Origin: Paenibacillus dauci | GTDB taxonomy: Bacteria; Bacillota; Bacilli; Paenibacillales; Paenibacillaceae | NCBI RefSeq assembly: GCF_000971985.1 | Contig: NZ_LAQQ01000005.1 | Location: forward strand, 434,001 to 498,000 | Direction of reading: 5' to 3' | DNA: 64,000 nucleotides | Part shown: positions 9,163 through 18,191 of the stretch, piece by piece | How the letters are laid out: each line of letters begins with the position of its first letter | Numbering within the stretch: the stretch's first letter is position 1 | Position numbers and translations under genes: made by a program | The notes under the pieces: model-generated | Seen by the model: only the letters and a program-made list of their open reading frames with translations | Databases searched by the model: none | What the model was told of the DNA's origin: nothing

Positions 9163-10038
9163 TTACAGCAACGCATCGATAAATTCACGTTCAGCAGCAG
9201 ATGGTGCCAGCAAAGGCAGACGTACATTACCATTGCCATATCCTCTTTGGAACATCGCATATTTCACTGCAGCCGGGTTAGGCAATGGATCCGGGCAAGC
9301 AAATAATCCCTGGAACAAAGGCAGCAGTTTTTGATTGATATGAGCTGCCTTTTGATAGTCTCCCTGCAGATGTGCCTGAATCATCTCGGCCATCTCGTCA
9401 CCAGCTACATGGCTGGCTACACTGATAACACCATAAGCACCTACTGCAATCGCAGCAAAGCATGTTGCATCATCACCGGAATATACCCGGAATCCTTCAG
9501 GAGCATGTCCTGTAATATGTGTAACCTGCTCGATCGTGGCACATTCCTTGGTTCCAACGATATTATGGATTTCTGCCAGTTTCAGTGTCGTTGCTGCTGA
9601 CAGACTGACTACGCTGCGTCCCGGTACATTGTAAAGAATAACCGGCAGCTCTGTCGCTTCGGCAATTGCTTTGAAATGGGCATACAGACCTGCCTGGCTA
9701 GGCTTGTTGTAATAAGGTACCACAAGCAGTACACCATCTACACCCAGCTTGGCTGCTTCCTGTGTCAGATGAATAGAGTGTTTGGTATTGTTACTACCGG
9801 TTCCTGCAATGATCTTGCAGCGACCCGCTGCATGCTTGACAGCAAAATCAAACATCTCCAGCTTCTCTTCGTCGCTGAGTGTTGGTGATTCACCGGTTGT
9901 TCCACATACGACGAGCGATTCCGACTTTTGTTCATTGATCAAATAATCTATTAGCCGGCCTGTCGCTTCCCAGTCGATCTCATCCTGATCATTAAAAGGA
10001 GTAATCATTGCCGTCATTAATCTTCCAAAATCCACCAC
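9163..10038 (-). CDS. dapA: 4-hydroxy-tetrahydrodipicolinate synthase
   Basis: Condenses pyruvate with aspartate semialdehyde, the first committed step of diaminopimelate and lysine synthesis. The TIM-barrel motifs are clear: GTTGESPTLS, YNVPGRS with the catalytic Tyr, and VGTKE with the Schiff-base Lys. The start is chosen as GTG at 10038, seven bases after GGAGG, giving 291 residues; the next GTG at 10035 is also possible. A longer frame from 10080 would begin inside dapG without a ribosome-binding site. It is the last gene of asd-dapG-dapA and is followed by a terminator. Confidence 0.96.
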   Translation of the reverse strand: MVDFGRLMTAMITPFNDQDEIDWEATGRLIDYLINEQKSESLVVCGTTGESPTLSDEEKLEMFDFAVKHAAGRCKIIAGTGSNNTKHSIHLTQEAAKLGVDGVLLVVPYYNKPSQAGLYAHFKAIAEATELPVILYNVPGRSVVSLSAATTLKLAEIHNIVGTKECATIEQVTHITGHAPEGFRVYSGDDATCFAAIAVGAYGVISVASHVAGDEMAEMIQAHLQGDYQKAAHINQKLLPLFQGLFACPDPLPNPAAVKYAMFQRGYGNGNVRLPLLAPSAAEREFIDALL

Positions 10039-10072
10039 TAAACTTCCTCCTTCGATAGAGGGCCTGCGCCCA

Positions 10073-11311
10073 TCAGACATGCAGCTGGAACTGATTATGC
10101 AGCGCTCTTACGGCCTGCACCATATCTTCCTTTTTTACCAGCACCCATATGGTAGTATTGGAATCTGCTGATTGCAGAATAGATATATTCTGTTCACTAA
10201 GTGCTGCAACAATCCGGGCCATAATGCCTGGCACTCCGTTAATCCCGCCTCCGACAACAGATACTTTGGCACAGCCGGACAAGATCGAAGGACGAAGATT
10301 CATCTCTTCCAGTACAGCCTGCGCACGCTGCGCTTCATTGTCGAACACGGTATATACCGCACCATAAGGGGTAACATTAATAAAGTCTACGCTAATCCGG
10401 TTTTCAGCCATGGACTGAAATACTTTGAGCTGCAGCTGATCAATGCCTTCCTGCTGTCCTACGGTAATCTGGGTCACATTATTTACATAGGTAATCCCGG
10501 TTACGAAACGGTCTACGACACCACCAGGTGAATCTACAAACTGTTCCGGTTGGGTAACCAGCGTGCCTTCTCCTTCTGCAAATGTGGAACGGACACGTAC
10601 AGGTACCTGTGCCTGCATTGCAATTTCCACAGCACGCGGATGAATAACCTTGGCACCCTGATGAGCCATATTGCAGATTTCTGTATAACTCACATAAGTA
10701 AGCGGCTTGGCGTCTTCCACAATACGTGGATCAGCGGTCAAAATGCCGTTTACATCTGTATAAATATCTACCATATCGGCATGCAGTGCAGCACCAAGCG
10801 CTGTAGCGGATGTATCGCTGCCTCCGCGTCCGAGAGTAGTCATATCTCCCAATTCACTTTGCCCCTGAAAACCGGTCACAATAACTACTTTGCCGGCTTC
10901 CAGCTCGCGCAGTACCCGATCCGGACGCACTGCCAGAATGCGGGCATTGCCAAAATTATCATCTGTAATAAAGCCGGCCTGCGCTCCTGTAAGAGCTACA
11001 GCAGGTATGCCTTCGCTGGACAGCATGCCGCTCAGGGTAACCGCAGATATAATCTCTCCACAGCCCATCAACAGATCACGTTCTCTGGCTGATGGAATAC
11101 TGCCGTTTAACGCTGTACTATCCAATAACGTATCTGTTGCATAAGGATCGCCGCTGCGTCCCATCGCGGATACGACAACGACAAGCTTGACCTGCTTGGC
11201 AAGCTCTCGTCTGATATGACGCAGCACATGCTCTCTCGCTTCAGGAGTGGAGAGCGATGTACCGCCAAACTTTTGTACCAGTATATTTTGTTTTTGCATT
11301 AAAGTTGCCAT
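10073..11311 (-). CDS. dapG: aspartate kinase, DapG type
   Basis: Phosphorylates aspartate at the entry to the lysine, threonine, methionine and diaminopimelate pathways. The kinase domain begins VQKFGGTS near residue 12 and includes TLGRGGSDTSA. Two C-terminal ACT domains (about 270-405) are the usual site of allosteric feedback; which amino acid acts here cannot be read directly. 412 residues is close to B. subtilis DapG. The ATG at 11311 is 12 bases after GGAGG; an internal ATG four codons on is less likely. It lies 18 bases after asd and 34 bases before the dapA start, consistent with one transcript. Confidence 0.94.
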   Translation of the reverse strand: MATLMQKQNILVQKFGGTSLSTPEAREHVLRHIRRELAKQVKLVVVVSAMGRSGDPYATDTLLDSTALNGSIPSARERDLLMGCGEIISAVTLSGMLSSEGIPAVALTGAQAGFITDDNFGNARILAVRPDRVLRELEAGKVVIVTGFQGQSELGDMTTLGRGGSDTSATALGAALHADMVDIYTDVNGILTADPRIVEDAKPLTYVSYTEICNMAHQGAKVIHPRAVEIAMQAQVPVRVRSTFAEGEGTLVTQPEQFVDSPGGVVDRFVTGITYVNNVTQITVGQQEGIDQLQLKVFQSMAENRISVDFINVTPYGAVYTVFDNEAQRAQAVLEEMNLRPSILSGCAKVSVVGGGINGVPGIMARIVAALSEQNISILQSADSNTTIWVLVKKEDMVQAVRALHNQFQLHV

Positions 11312-11329
11312 AATGACAATATGCCTCCG

Positions 11330-12379
11330 TTAGCTGCTAACTGCTGCTGTTTTTGCTGCAATGATCTCGGCGATTTGTACAGCATTCCATGCTGCGCCTT
11401 TGAGAAGGTTATCGGATACAATCCACATATTCAGACCGCGTTCATCTCCCAGATCGCGGCGCAGACGACCGACAAACACATCGTTTTTGCCTGCGGCTTC
11501 GGTAGCCAGCGGATACGCCTGATTGGATGGATCATCCACAAGAGTAACACCCGGCGCATTCTGGAGCAGCTGCTTTACTTCGTCCAGATCAAAGTCTTGT
11601 TTGAGTTCTACAAAGACGGATTCGGAATGACCATATACGACAGGAATGCGTACACATGTCGTTGTTACTTTGATCGATTCGTCCTCCATGATCTTCTTGG
11701 TTTCCCGTACCATTTTCATTTCTTCCAGTGTATAGCCGTTATCCTGAAATTTATCAATCTGCGGGATCGCATTAAATGCAATCTGGTGTTTAACCGGCAA
11801 CGAACCAACTGGCAGAATATCCGGTTCTACGGTTTCGTTATCCAGTACCGATTTGCTTTGACGTTTCAATTCTTCAATAGCCTGGTTGCCTGCTCCGGAT
11901 ACCGCCTGGTAGGTAGACGCAATAATGCGTTCGATACCATAACGATCATAGAGCGGCTTCAGTGCAGCCACCATCTGAATAGTAGAACAGTTCGGATTAG
12001 CGATAATTCCCTTGTGATCAGCGATACGATCGGCATTGACTTCCGGCACGATCAGAGGCGTATCCGGGTCCATACGATAGGCATTCGTATTATCGATACA
12101 TACTGCGCCATGACGAACAGCATGTGGAGCCAGTGCCTTGCTGATATCACCGCCCGCACTGAACAAAGCGATATCCACACCCACAAAACTGTCAGGGGTA
12201 GCTTCTTCCACAGTCACTTCCTGGCCTTTAAAAGTAACCTTTTTACCGGCAGAACGTGCGGAAGACAGCAGCTTCAGTGTCTTCACCGGGAAATCCCGCT
12301 CTTCAAGCAATCTTACGATTTGTTGTCCTACTGCTCCTGTCGCACCAACGACAGCTACATTAAAGAATTGATTAGACAT
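11330..12379 (-). CDS. asd: aspartate-semialdehyde dehydrogenase
   Basis: NADPH-dependent reduction of aspartyl phosphate to the semialdehyde, supplying DapA. 349 residues. The N-terminal nucleotide site reads GATGAVGQQ, and the catalytic cysteine lies in NPNCST near residue 130. It heads asd-dapG-dapA and has its own well-formed promoter at 12527-12555. In B. subtilis spoVFA-spoVFB (dipicolinate synthase) lies directly upstream; here the next upstream gene is dut. Confidence 0.96.
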   Translation of the reverse strand: MSNQFFNVAVVGATGAVGQQIVRLLEERDFPVKTLKLLSSARSAGKKVTFKGQEVTVEEATPDSFVGVDIALFSAGGDISKALAPHAVRHGAVCIDNTNAYRMDPDTPLIVPEVNADRIADHKGIIANPNCSTIQMVAALKPLYDRYGIERIIASTYQAVSGAGNQAIEELKRQSKSVLDNETVEPDILPVGSLPVKHQIAFNAIPQIDKFQDNGYTLEEMKMVRETKKIMEDESIKVTTTCVRIPVVYGHSESVFVELKQDFDLDEVKQLLQNAPGVTLVDDPSNQAYPLATEAAGKNDVFVGRLRRDLGDERGLNMWIVSDNLLKGAAWNAVQIAEIIAAKTAAVSS

Positions 12380-12441
12380 CTAGCATCTCTCTCCCCTTTG
12401 GTATTCCAGAGTCTATGTACAACAAGACCTGATCAAATACA

Positions 12442-12468
12442 CAAACGGCGGTCTTTTACAGACCACCG
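12442..12468 (-). promoter_or_regulatory. terminator-like hairpin in the asd leader
   Basis: The minus-strand transcript can form CGGUGGUC with GACCGCCG (12461-12468 with 12446-12453, one G-U pair), loop UGUAAAA, then UUUGUGUAUUU. It lies between the asd promoter and the asd start, so it could be a leaky terminator or attenuator. An extra GGTCTG just upstream could compete for the same AGACC arm. No lysine-riboswitch signature was recognised. Confidence 0.45.
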
Positions 12469-12526
12469 CAGACCCTGGCCGGCTTGCACCGGAATATGAT
12501 TTCAGTATCCTGCAATAATTGTAGAA

Positions 12527-12555
12527 ATGATATCATTCCCTGTTATATCTTTCAA
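12527..12555 (-). promoter_or_regulatory. promoter of asd-dapG-dapA
   Basis: Minus-strand TTGAAA (12550-12555), 17-base spacer, and TATCAT (12527-12532) preceded by TGa, an extended -10. Both hexamers match five of six consensus positions. The predicted leader is about 140 bases. Confidence 0.65.
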
Positions 12556-12590
12556 CTGTTTCGCAAAAATGAATTTAACACAATAAAGTA

Positions 12591-13046
12591 TTACTTCGTT
12601 CCTGTATGTCCGAAACCGCCTGCTCCACGTACAGTCTCCGATAATTCTTCTACCTGAATCAGGTCGGTATCAGGTACGGTCTGGAATACCATCTGTGCAA
12701 TTCGCTCGCCGCGATTGATCACAAACGGTTCCTGCCCCAGATTAATCAGCAATACCTTGATCTCTCCGCGATAATCTGCATCGATGGTTCCGGGTGTATT
12801 CAGGCAGGTAATGCCATGTTTGAAGGCGAGTCCGCTTCGAGGGCGGATTTGTGCTTCCAATCCGGCTGGCATTGCCAGCGCGATTCCGGTAGGTACCAGG
12901 GCACGTGTGCCGGGTTCCAATGTCATCGGTTCGGTAACCGATGCATACAGATCATAACCGGAAGCAAGTTCCGACATTCTCCGTGGAAGTTCCAATCCTT
13001 CGCTTCCAGGAAGGGTTTTGATTTCTACTTTAATGGACAAGTTCAT
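12591..13046 (-). CDS. dut: dUTP diphosphatase
   Basis: Hydrolyses dUTP to dUMP, keeping uracil out of DNA and feeding thymidylate synthesis. All five motifs of the homotrimeric dUTPase family are readable in order: [35 protein letters not shown] and the C-terminal arm [10 protein letters not shown]. About 151 residues. The ATG at 13046 is only two bases from AAGGAG; an in-frame TTG at 13040 has better spacing and may be the true start. It overlaps the end of mlpA by 17 bases, so the two are co-transcribed. In B. subtilis ymxH and spoVFA/B occupy this interval. Confidence 0.94.
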   Translation of the reverse strand: MNLSIKVEIKTLPGSEGLELPRRMSELASGYDLYASVTEPMTLEPGTRALVPTGIALAMPAGLEAQIRPRSGLAFKHGITCLNTPGTIDADYRGEIKVLLINLGQEPFVINRGERIAQMVFQTVPDTDLIQVEELSETVRGAGGFGHTGTK

Positions 13047-14283
13047 CTCTCCTTACATGTGCAATGCTTTTATCCGATCCGCCAACCATTGCCAGAGCAT
13101 ACGGTTCAGCGAACATATCGTCAATGACTGAACGAATATCTTCCATCGTCACTTCTTCGATATAGCGGATTGTCTCGTCTACGGTATTATGCTTTTGCAG
13201 CATAATCTCGTTTTTGCCGAGACGGTTCATAATACTGCTGGTGCTCTCTAGACTGAGAATCAGACTGCCTTTGAGCTGCTGTTTGCCCTGCTCCAGTTCT
13301 TCTGCTGTAAGACCATTTTGCTTGAGATCCTGTAACAGCGCATGAGTCAGTTCAAACACATCTCCGGTCTGCTTCGGTGCTGTACCTGCATAGATGGTAA
13401 ACAAGCCACTATCAGCATGAGCCGTATAATAAGAATATACCGAGTAGGCCAGTCCACGCTTTTCCCGGATTTCCTGGAACAGTCTGGAGCTCATACCTCC
13501 ACCGAGTGCATTGTTGAGCAGTACCATGGCATAATATCTCGGATCATCTATTTTACCACCAGGGAAGTTCATACAGATATGATTTTGCTCCGTTTTTTTC
13601 TTGCGGAAAATAACTTCTCCTTTAAAAACAGGTGCTGTTACAATCGGCTCCGGTCCATGTACATCAAAATCACCAAAATACTTTTCCAGCAGTGGAACAA
13701 CACTATCATCGATATTACCGGCAATGCTGATCACCGTATTTTCGACCGTATAGCGATCTTTCATAAACAAACGCAGCTGTTCCGGCCCCATTGGTTTCAG
13801 ACGTTCTTCTGTGCCGAGGATCGGATAGGCCAGTGGATGATTGCCATAGGAAGCCATCGTGACCAGGTCATGCACCAGATCGTCGGGATCATCCTCATAC
13901 ATGGAGATTTCCTCCAAGATGACGTTTTTCTCTTTGGCCAGTTCATCAGGGTCCAGTAGGGAATCGAAAAACATATCGGATAAAATATCCAGTGCAATCT
14001 CCAGATGTTCATCAAGCACTTTGGCATAAAAACAAGTATATTCCTTACTGGTAAAGGCATTTACATTACCGCCGATACCATCGAAAATCTCGGCAATCCG
14101 TTTGGCGTCGTAACGCTTGGTGCCTTTGAACAACATATGTTCAATAAAATGCGAAATTCCATTTGTCACCAGACTTTCATTGCGTGATCCGGTTTTGATC
14201 CAGATCCCAAATGTGACAGAACGGAAAGTAGGCATTTTTTCCATAACTATTCGAAGACCATTATTCAGTTGTACCCGTTCCAT
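13030..14283 (-). CDS. mlpA: M16 family zinc peptidase, MlpA/YmxG-like
   Basis: Processing-peptidase-like zinc protease of 417 residues. HxxEH is intact as HFIEH near residue 46, with the third zinc-ligand region EEIS about 75 residues later. The ATG at 14283 follows GGGAGG. It lies downstream of pnp, as ymxG (mlpA) does in B. subtilis, though the polysaccharide deacetylase gene ylxY that separates them there is missing. A candidate promoter lies at 14316-14344. The physiological substrate is unknown. Confidence 0.92.
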   Translation of the reverse strand: MERVQLNNGLRIVMEKMPTFRSVTFGIWIKTGSRNESLVTNGISHFIEHMLFKGTKRYDAKRIAEIFDGIGGNVNAFTSKEYTCFYAKVLDEHLEIALDILSDMFFDSLLDPDELAKEKNVILEEISMYEDDPDDLVHDLVTMASYGNHPLAYPILGTEERLKPMGPEQLRLFMKDRYTVENTVISIAGNIDDSVVPLLEKYFGDFDVHGPEPIVTAPVFKGEVIFRKKKTEQNHICMNFPGGKIDDPRYYAMVLLNNALGGGMSSRLFQEIREKRGLAYSVYSYYTAHADSGLFTIYAGTAPKQTGDVFELTHALLQDLKQNGLTAEELEQGKQQLKGSLILSLESTSSIMNRLGKNEIMLQKHNTVDETIRYIEEVTMEDIRSVIDDMFAEPYALAMVGGSDKSIAHVRRDELVH

Positions 14284-14315
14284 AGGCGGACCTCCCGTTT
14301 CATAAATGCATTCCT

Positions 14316-14344
14316 ATCCTAACAGAATATGAGTATTGACTCAA
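14316..14344 (-). promoter_or_regulatory. candidate promoter of mlpA-dut
   Basis: Minus-strand TTGAGT (14339-14344), 17-base spacer, and TAGGAT (14316-14321) with TG one base upstream. Both hexamers are imperfect. Confidence 0.45.
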
Positions 14345-14356
14345 CATGATGGAATG

Positions 14357-14389
14357 AAAAAAAGAGACAGAAGAATTTCTGGCTCTTTT
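14357..14389 (-). terminator. intrinsic terminator of pnp
   Basis: AAAAGAG-C-CAGAA pairs with TTCTG-T-CTCTTTT around an ATTC loop and ends in a run of seven T on the minus strand. Confidence 0.88.
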
Positions 14390-14427
14390 GGTTAATGCTA
14401 TGAAGATGCGTTGTATAAAGGAATGGA

Positions 14428-16536
14428 TTAGGAATTCGTTTTTTCGGATGTTTCTGCTGTCAGCAATACTTTGCGAGACAGGTTCACACGGCCCTGGTTA
14501 TCGATTTCCGTAACTTTAACGGTAATCATATCTCCAATGGCAATAACGTCTTCCACTTTGGCTACACGCTCTGTAGAGAGCTGTGAAATGTGTACCAGAC
14601 CATCTTTACCCGGAAGAATCTCTACGAATGCGCCAAACTTCTCGATTCGTTTTACTTTACCCAGGTACGTCTCGCCTACTTTCACTTCACGAACCAGATT
14701 TTCGATCATGGTTTGTGCTTTCTGGATCATTTCTTCATCGGACGAACCGATAAAGACGCGACCATCCTGCTCGATATCAATTTTCACGCCAGTTTCATCG
14801 ATGATTTTGTTGATAACTTTACCACCGGGTCCAATAACGTCACGGATTTTATCCGGATTGATATTGATAATAACGATTTTTGGAGCATACGCAGACAGGC
14901 TTGTTCTTGGCTTGTCCATGATCTCATTCATTTTGCCAAGGATATGCAGTCGTCCTTCACGTGCCTGTGACAATGCTTCGGACAGGATCGCACGATCGAT
15001 ACCGTTGATTTTGATATCCATCTGAATAGCAGTTACGCCTTCAGCTGTACCGGCTACTTTGAAGTCCATATCGCCGAGGTGATCTTCCATACCTTGAATA
15101 TCGCTCAGAATAGATACATGATCCTGATCTTTGATCAGACCCATTGCAATACCCGCTACTGGAGCTTTGATCGGTACACCTGCATCCATCATAGCCAGTG
15201 TGCTGGCACAGATGCTTGCCTGAGAAGTAGAACCGTTGGATTCCAGAACTTCGGATACTACGCGAATCGTATAAGGGAATTCTTTTTCGGAAGGAATCAC
15301 TTTGGACAATGCGCGTTCACCCAGTGCACCATGACCGATTTCGCGGCGGCCCGGCGGACGAAGTGGACGTGCTTCCCCTACGCTGAACGGCGGGAAATTG
15401 TAATGATGCATAAAGCGTTTGGATTCTTCCGGTGCAATACCATCCAGAATCTGTACATCGCCCAGTGCACCCAGTGTACAAATGCTCAGTACCTGTGTTT
15501 GTCCACGTGTGAACAGACCGGAACCGTGCGTTCTAGGCAGCATTTTTACATCACATTCGATTGGACGAATTTCTTCCAGACGACGTCCATCCGGACGTAC
15601 TTTGTCATGGGTAATCAAACGACGTACTTCTTCTTTGACGATATCATGAAGGATTTCCTTCACATCATCCATCAGATCAGGAGTCTCGGCATACAGCTCT
15701 TCAAAATGAGCTACAGCTTCGTCGTTTACTTTGTCGATCGCTTCCTGACGTGCCTGTTTTTCGGCAATTTTCAGCGCATCAACCAGACGTGCAGATGCAT
15801 ATTCACGAACAGCAGTATTGGCATCACTGTCTACCGTATGCAGTTTTACTGCCATTTTCGGTTTACCGGCAACTTTAACCAGCTCTTCGATAGTTGCAAT
15901 AATATTCTGGATTTCGCTGTGACCAAACATGATCGCTTCCAGCATGATATCTTCCGGCAGCTCATTAGCTTCGGCTTCTACCATCATGATTGCGTCTTTG
16001 GTACCGGCTACTACCAGATACATTTCGCTTACTTCCTGTTGTGCCAGTGTAGGGTTAACGACGAATTCGCCATCTACACGACCTACAGCCACGCCACCAA
16101 TCGGTCCGTCAAACGGAACATCCGAAATGCTGAGTGCTGCGGAAGTACCGATCATTGCAGCGATCTGAGGCTCACAATCCTGTTCTACGCTCATTACGTA
16201 GTTGGCTACCTGTACATCATTACGGAAGCCTTCCGGGAACAATGGACGAATCGGACGGTCTGTCAGACGGCTTGCCAGAATAGCTTTCTCGCTCGGTCTG
16301 CCTTCACGCTTGATAAATCCACCTGGAATCTTACCTACAGCGTACAATTTTTCCTCGTAGTTGACTGTTAACGGGAAAAAGTCCAGATCTTTGGGTTCAG
16401 AGGAGGCTGTTACTGTACACAGTACCGATGTGTCACCGTAGCGTACCATTACGGCTGCGTTAGCCTGTTTGGCCAAACGGCCGGTTTCCAGTATCAGAGT
16501 TCTGCCTCCGAGCTGCATTTCAACTCGCTGTTCCAT
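14428..16536 (-). CDS. pnp: polyribonucleotide nucleotidyltransferase (PNPase)
   Basis: Phosphate-dependent 3'-5' exoribonuclease that also adds tails; a main mRNA decay enzyme. The 702-residue product has two RNase PH cores (about 1-220 and 310-540, with [18 protein letters not shown] in the second), an alpha-helical linker, a KH domain ([15 protein letters not shown], about 560-620) and an S1 domain (about 622-690). The ATG at 16536 follows AAGGAGG. It lies after rpsO, the near-universal pairing, with a strong hairpin between them. Confidence 0.97.
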   Translation of the reverse strand: MEQRVEMQLGGRTLILETGRLAKQANAAVMVRYGDTSVLCTVTASSEPKDLDFFPLTVNYEEKLYAVGKIPGGFIKREGRPSEKAILASRLTDRPIRPLFPEGFRNDVQVANYVMSVEQDCEPQIAAMIGTSAALSISDVPFDGPIGGVAVGRVDGEFVVNPTLAQQEVSEMYLVVAGTKDAIMMVEAEANELPEDIMLEAIMFGHSEIQNIIATIEELVKVAGKPKMAVKLHTVDSDANTAVREYASARLVDALKIAEKQARQEAIDKVNDEAVAHFEELYAETPDLMDDVKEILHDIVKEEVRRLITHDKVRPDGRRLEEIRPIECDVKMLPRTHGSGLFTRGQTQVLSICTLGALGDVQILDGIAPEESKRFMHHYNFPPFSVGEARPLRPPGRREIGHGALGERALSKVIPSEKEFPYTIRVVSEVLESNGSTSQASICASTLAMMDAGVPIKAPVAGIAMGLIKDQDHVSILSDIQGMEDHLGDMDFKVAGTAEGVTAIQMDIKINGIDRAILSEALSQAREGRLHILGKMNEIMDKPRTSLSAYAPKIVIININPDKIRDVIGPGGKVINKIIDETGVKIDIEQDGRVFIGSSDEEMIQKAQTMIENLVREVKVGETYLGKVKRIEKFGAFVEILPGKDGLVHISQLSTERVAKVEDVIAIGDMITVKVTEIDNQGRVNLSRKVLLTAETSEKTNS

Positions 16537-16635
16537 GAAATTCCTCCTTTTTAGGTCATCATCACTATTCTATAATCAAATCCAAATTCCCTGCCGGAAA
16601 TGATAATCCATAACTTCAAAAATATGTGTACTTAC

Positions 16636-16698
16636 AAAAAGCAACCCGGTCGTTGCCGTTGGCTCCGAAAAGACCATACGGCTGAACAACCAGGCTGC
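16636..16698 (-). terminator. strong hairpin terminator/attenuator between rpsO and pnp
   Basis: Fourteen consecutive pairs (16685-16698 with 16641-16654, including G-U), an inner GCCGT/ACGGC stem, then TTTTT on the minus strand. It would end most rpsO transcripts, or act as a processing site if pnp depends on readthrough. Confidence 0.8.
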
Positions 16699-16716
16699 TT
16701 TGGAATTGCTTTAGTT

Positions 16717-16986
16717 TTAGCGACGAAGGCCGAGTCTTTCGATCAGCGCGCTGTAACGTCTAACATCGGTTTTCTTGAGGTAAGCCAGAAGCTTACGACG
16801 TTGACCTACCATTTTCAGAAGACCACGACGGGAATGATGATCCTTTTTGTGGCTGCGGAAATGATCCTGCAGGTTAACGATGTTTTCAGTCAGGATAGCG
16901 ACTTGTACCTCTGGAGATCCTGTATCGGACTCGTGAGTTCTGTACTCTTCGATCAGCTGTTGTTTACGTTCTTGAGTTAATGCCAT
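16717..16986 (-). CDS. rpsO: 30S ribosomal protein S15
   Basis: Small-subunit protein that binds the 16S rRNA central domain early in assembly. 89 residues, the standard length, with [24 protein letters not shown] at the start of the family signature. The start is ATG at 16986 behind AAGGAGGTGA; an upstream GTG would overlap that site. It has a promoter at 17105-17134 and a leader of about 110 bases. Confidence 0.97.
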   Translation of the reverse strand: MALTQERKQQLIEEYRTHESDTGSPEVQVAILTENIVNLQDHFRSHKKDHHSRRGLLKMVGQRRKLLAYLKKTDVRRYSALIERLGLRR

Positions 16987-17098
16987 CCTATTCACCTCCT
17001 TAGAATTTTCATAATAATAACCACTAGCCTCGTTATCGGCGGTGAGACTCGAATAACCAAGCTAAGGTTGCGTTGGATGTTTACTTGAAACAGCAACG
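16987..17098 (-). promoter_or_regulatory. rpsO mRNA leader, possible S15 autoregulatory RNA
   Basis: The region between promoter and start contains self-complementary pieces, for example GGTTAT facing ATAAC and TAGC facing GCTA around a CCGCC loop, close to the ribosome-binding site. S15 represses its own mRNA in several bacteria through unrelated leader structures. Folding was not computed, so this stays a suggestion. Confidence 0.35.
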
Positions 17099-17104
17099 TT
17101 AATC

Positions 17105-17134
17105 AGTATAGCACAACCTGATCGGGAATATCAA
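17105..17134 (-). promoter_or_regulatory. promoter of rpsO
   Basis: Minus-strand TTGATA (17129-17134), 18-base spacer, and TATACT (17105-17110). It lies between ribF and rpsO, with initiation expected near 17098. Confidence 0.7.
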
Positions 17135-17173
17135 TGTTGTACTCTAAATTTATTACGGATAAGTGCAAAGAAA

Positions 17174-18112
17174 TCAGATCAATCGTCTTCTGGCTTCTTC
17201 GGCATCCAGTCTGATCTGGGTAACCAGTTCGTCAATCGAACCAAACTTTTGCTCCGGACGGATATAGTCAATCAGTTCTGCAGCCAGCTGCTGACCATAC
17301 AGGTCTCCCTGATAATCGAAAATATGTGCTTCAAAGCTAGGACGTGTCTCTCCGGTCTGGAATGTAGGCTTGTAGCCAATATTCATGACACCAGCACGCC
17401 ATGCGCCTTCTGCCATTACCCTTACGGCATACACACCTGATTTGGGTACAACATACTTTTCGCTTAAATCCAGATTGGCGGTAGGGAATCCGATCGTCCG
17501 CCCGCGCTTGTCGCCATCAATAACGGTTCCACGGATCTGGTAGGGACGGCCCAGCAGACGGGCTGCCAAGGCAGCATCCCCTTCACGAAGCGCACGGCGA
17601 ATCGCTGTACTGCTGACTTTGGTTCCTTCCAGCTGAAAAGCAGGCACCGTATCCACTTGCATGGATTCCTGTCCCAGCTCCCGCAGAAGCTCGGGAGTAC
17701 CTGCACCTTTGTGACCAAAATGGAAATCAAAACCGACTACTGCCGTATGCACTTTGAGAGGACGCAGCATTTCATAGTAGAATTGCTCCGGTGTTACCGT
17801 CGAGAAAGCATGATTGAATTGAGCAACATACAGTGTATCCACACCCATGTTACGTAAAATCTCTTCCTTGATGGACAGAGGCGTCAGATAACCTTCATAA
17901 TCTCCTTTGCCCAGAATTTCTTTGGGATTGGGATTGAAAGTCATGACCGAGGCTGCTATGCCAAGGCTTCTGGCCAGACGGATTCCGTGTTCAATCACAC
18001 TCGTATGTCCAAGATGCAATCCATCAAACTGACCGATCGCCATGATCTGGCTGTGGTCTGCATGAGGTCTGCTGCCCTCTGCCCAGGGATAGGATAACCT
18101 TACGATATTCAC
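17174..18112 (-). CDS. ribF: bifunctional riboflavin kinase/FAD synthetase
   Basis: Converts riboflavin to FMN and then FAD. The N-terminal adenylyltransferase has IGQFDGLHLGH (about residue 28) and the C-terminal flavokinase has GDKRGRTIGFPTANL (about 200). 312 residues is normal. The start is GTG at 18112. Position between truB and rpsO matches ribC of B. subtilis. No FMN riboswitch precedes it, as usual for this gene as opposed to the rib operon. Confidence 0.95.
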   Translation of the reverse strand: MNIVRLSYPWAEGSRPHADHSQIMAIGQFDGLHLGHTSVIEHGIRLARSLGIAASVMTFNPNPKEILGKGDYEGYLTPLSIKEEILRNMGVDTLYVAQFNHAFSTVTPEQFYYEMLRPLKVHTAVVGFDFHFGHKGAGTPELLRELGQESMQVDTVPAFQLEGTKVSSTAIRRALREGDAALAARLLGRPYQIRGTVIDGDKRGRTIGFPTANLDLSEKYVVPKSGVYAVRVMAEGAWRAGVMNIGYKPTFQTGETRPSFEAHIFDYQGDLYGQQLAAELIDYIRPEQKFGSIDELVTQIRLDAEEARRRLI

Positions 18113-18191
18113 TATGATATCACCTGCATTTCCGCAATTAGTTCATTTCAGCTCTGCTGCCTGTATTGTAACTCATGAAGATAGCTTCACA

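Noticed and set aside
12380-12590. Lysine riboswitch (L-box) upstream of asd-dapG-dapA
   Set aside because: The leader is too short and lacks the conserved core motifs; only an attenuator-like hairpin is seen.
18113-18191. FMN riboswitch upstream of ribF
   Set aside because: The gap to truB is only 79 bases and has no RFN-element consensus.
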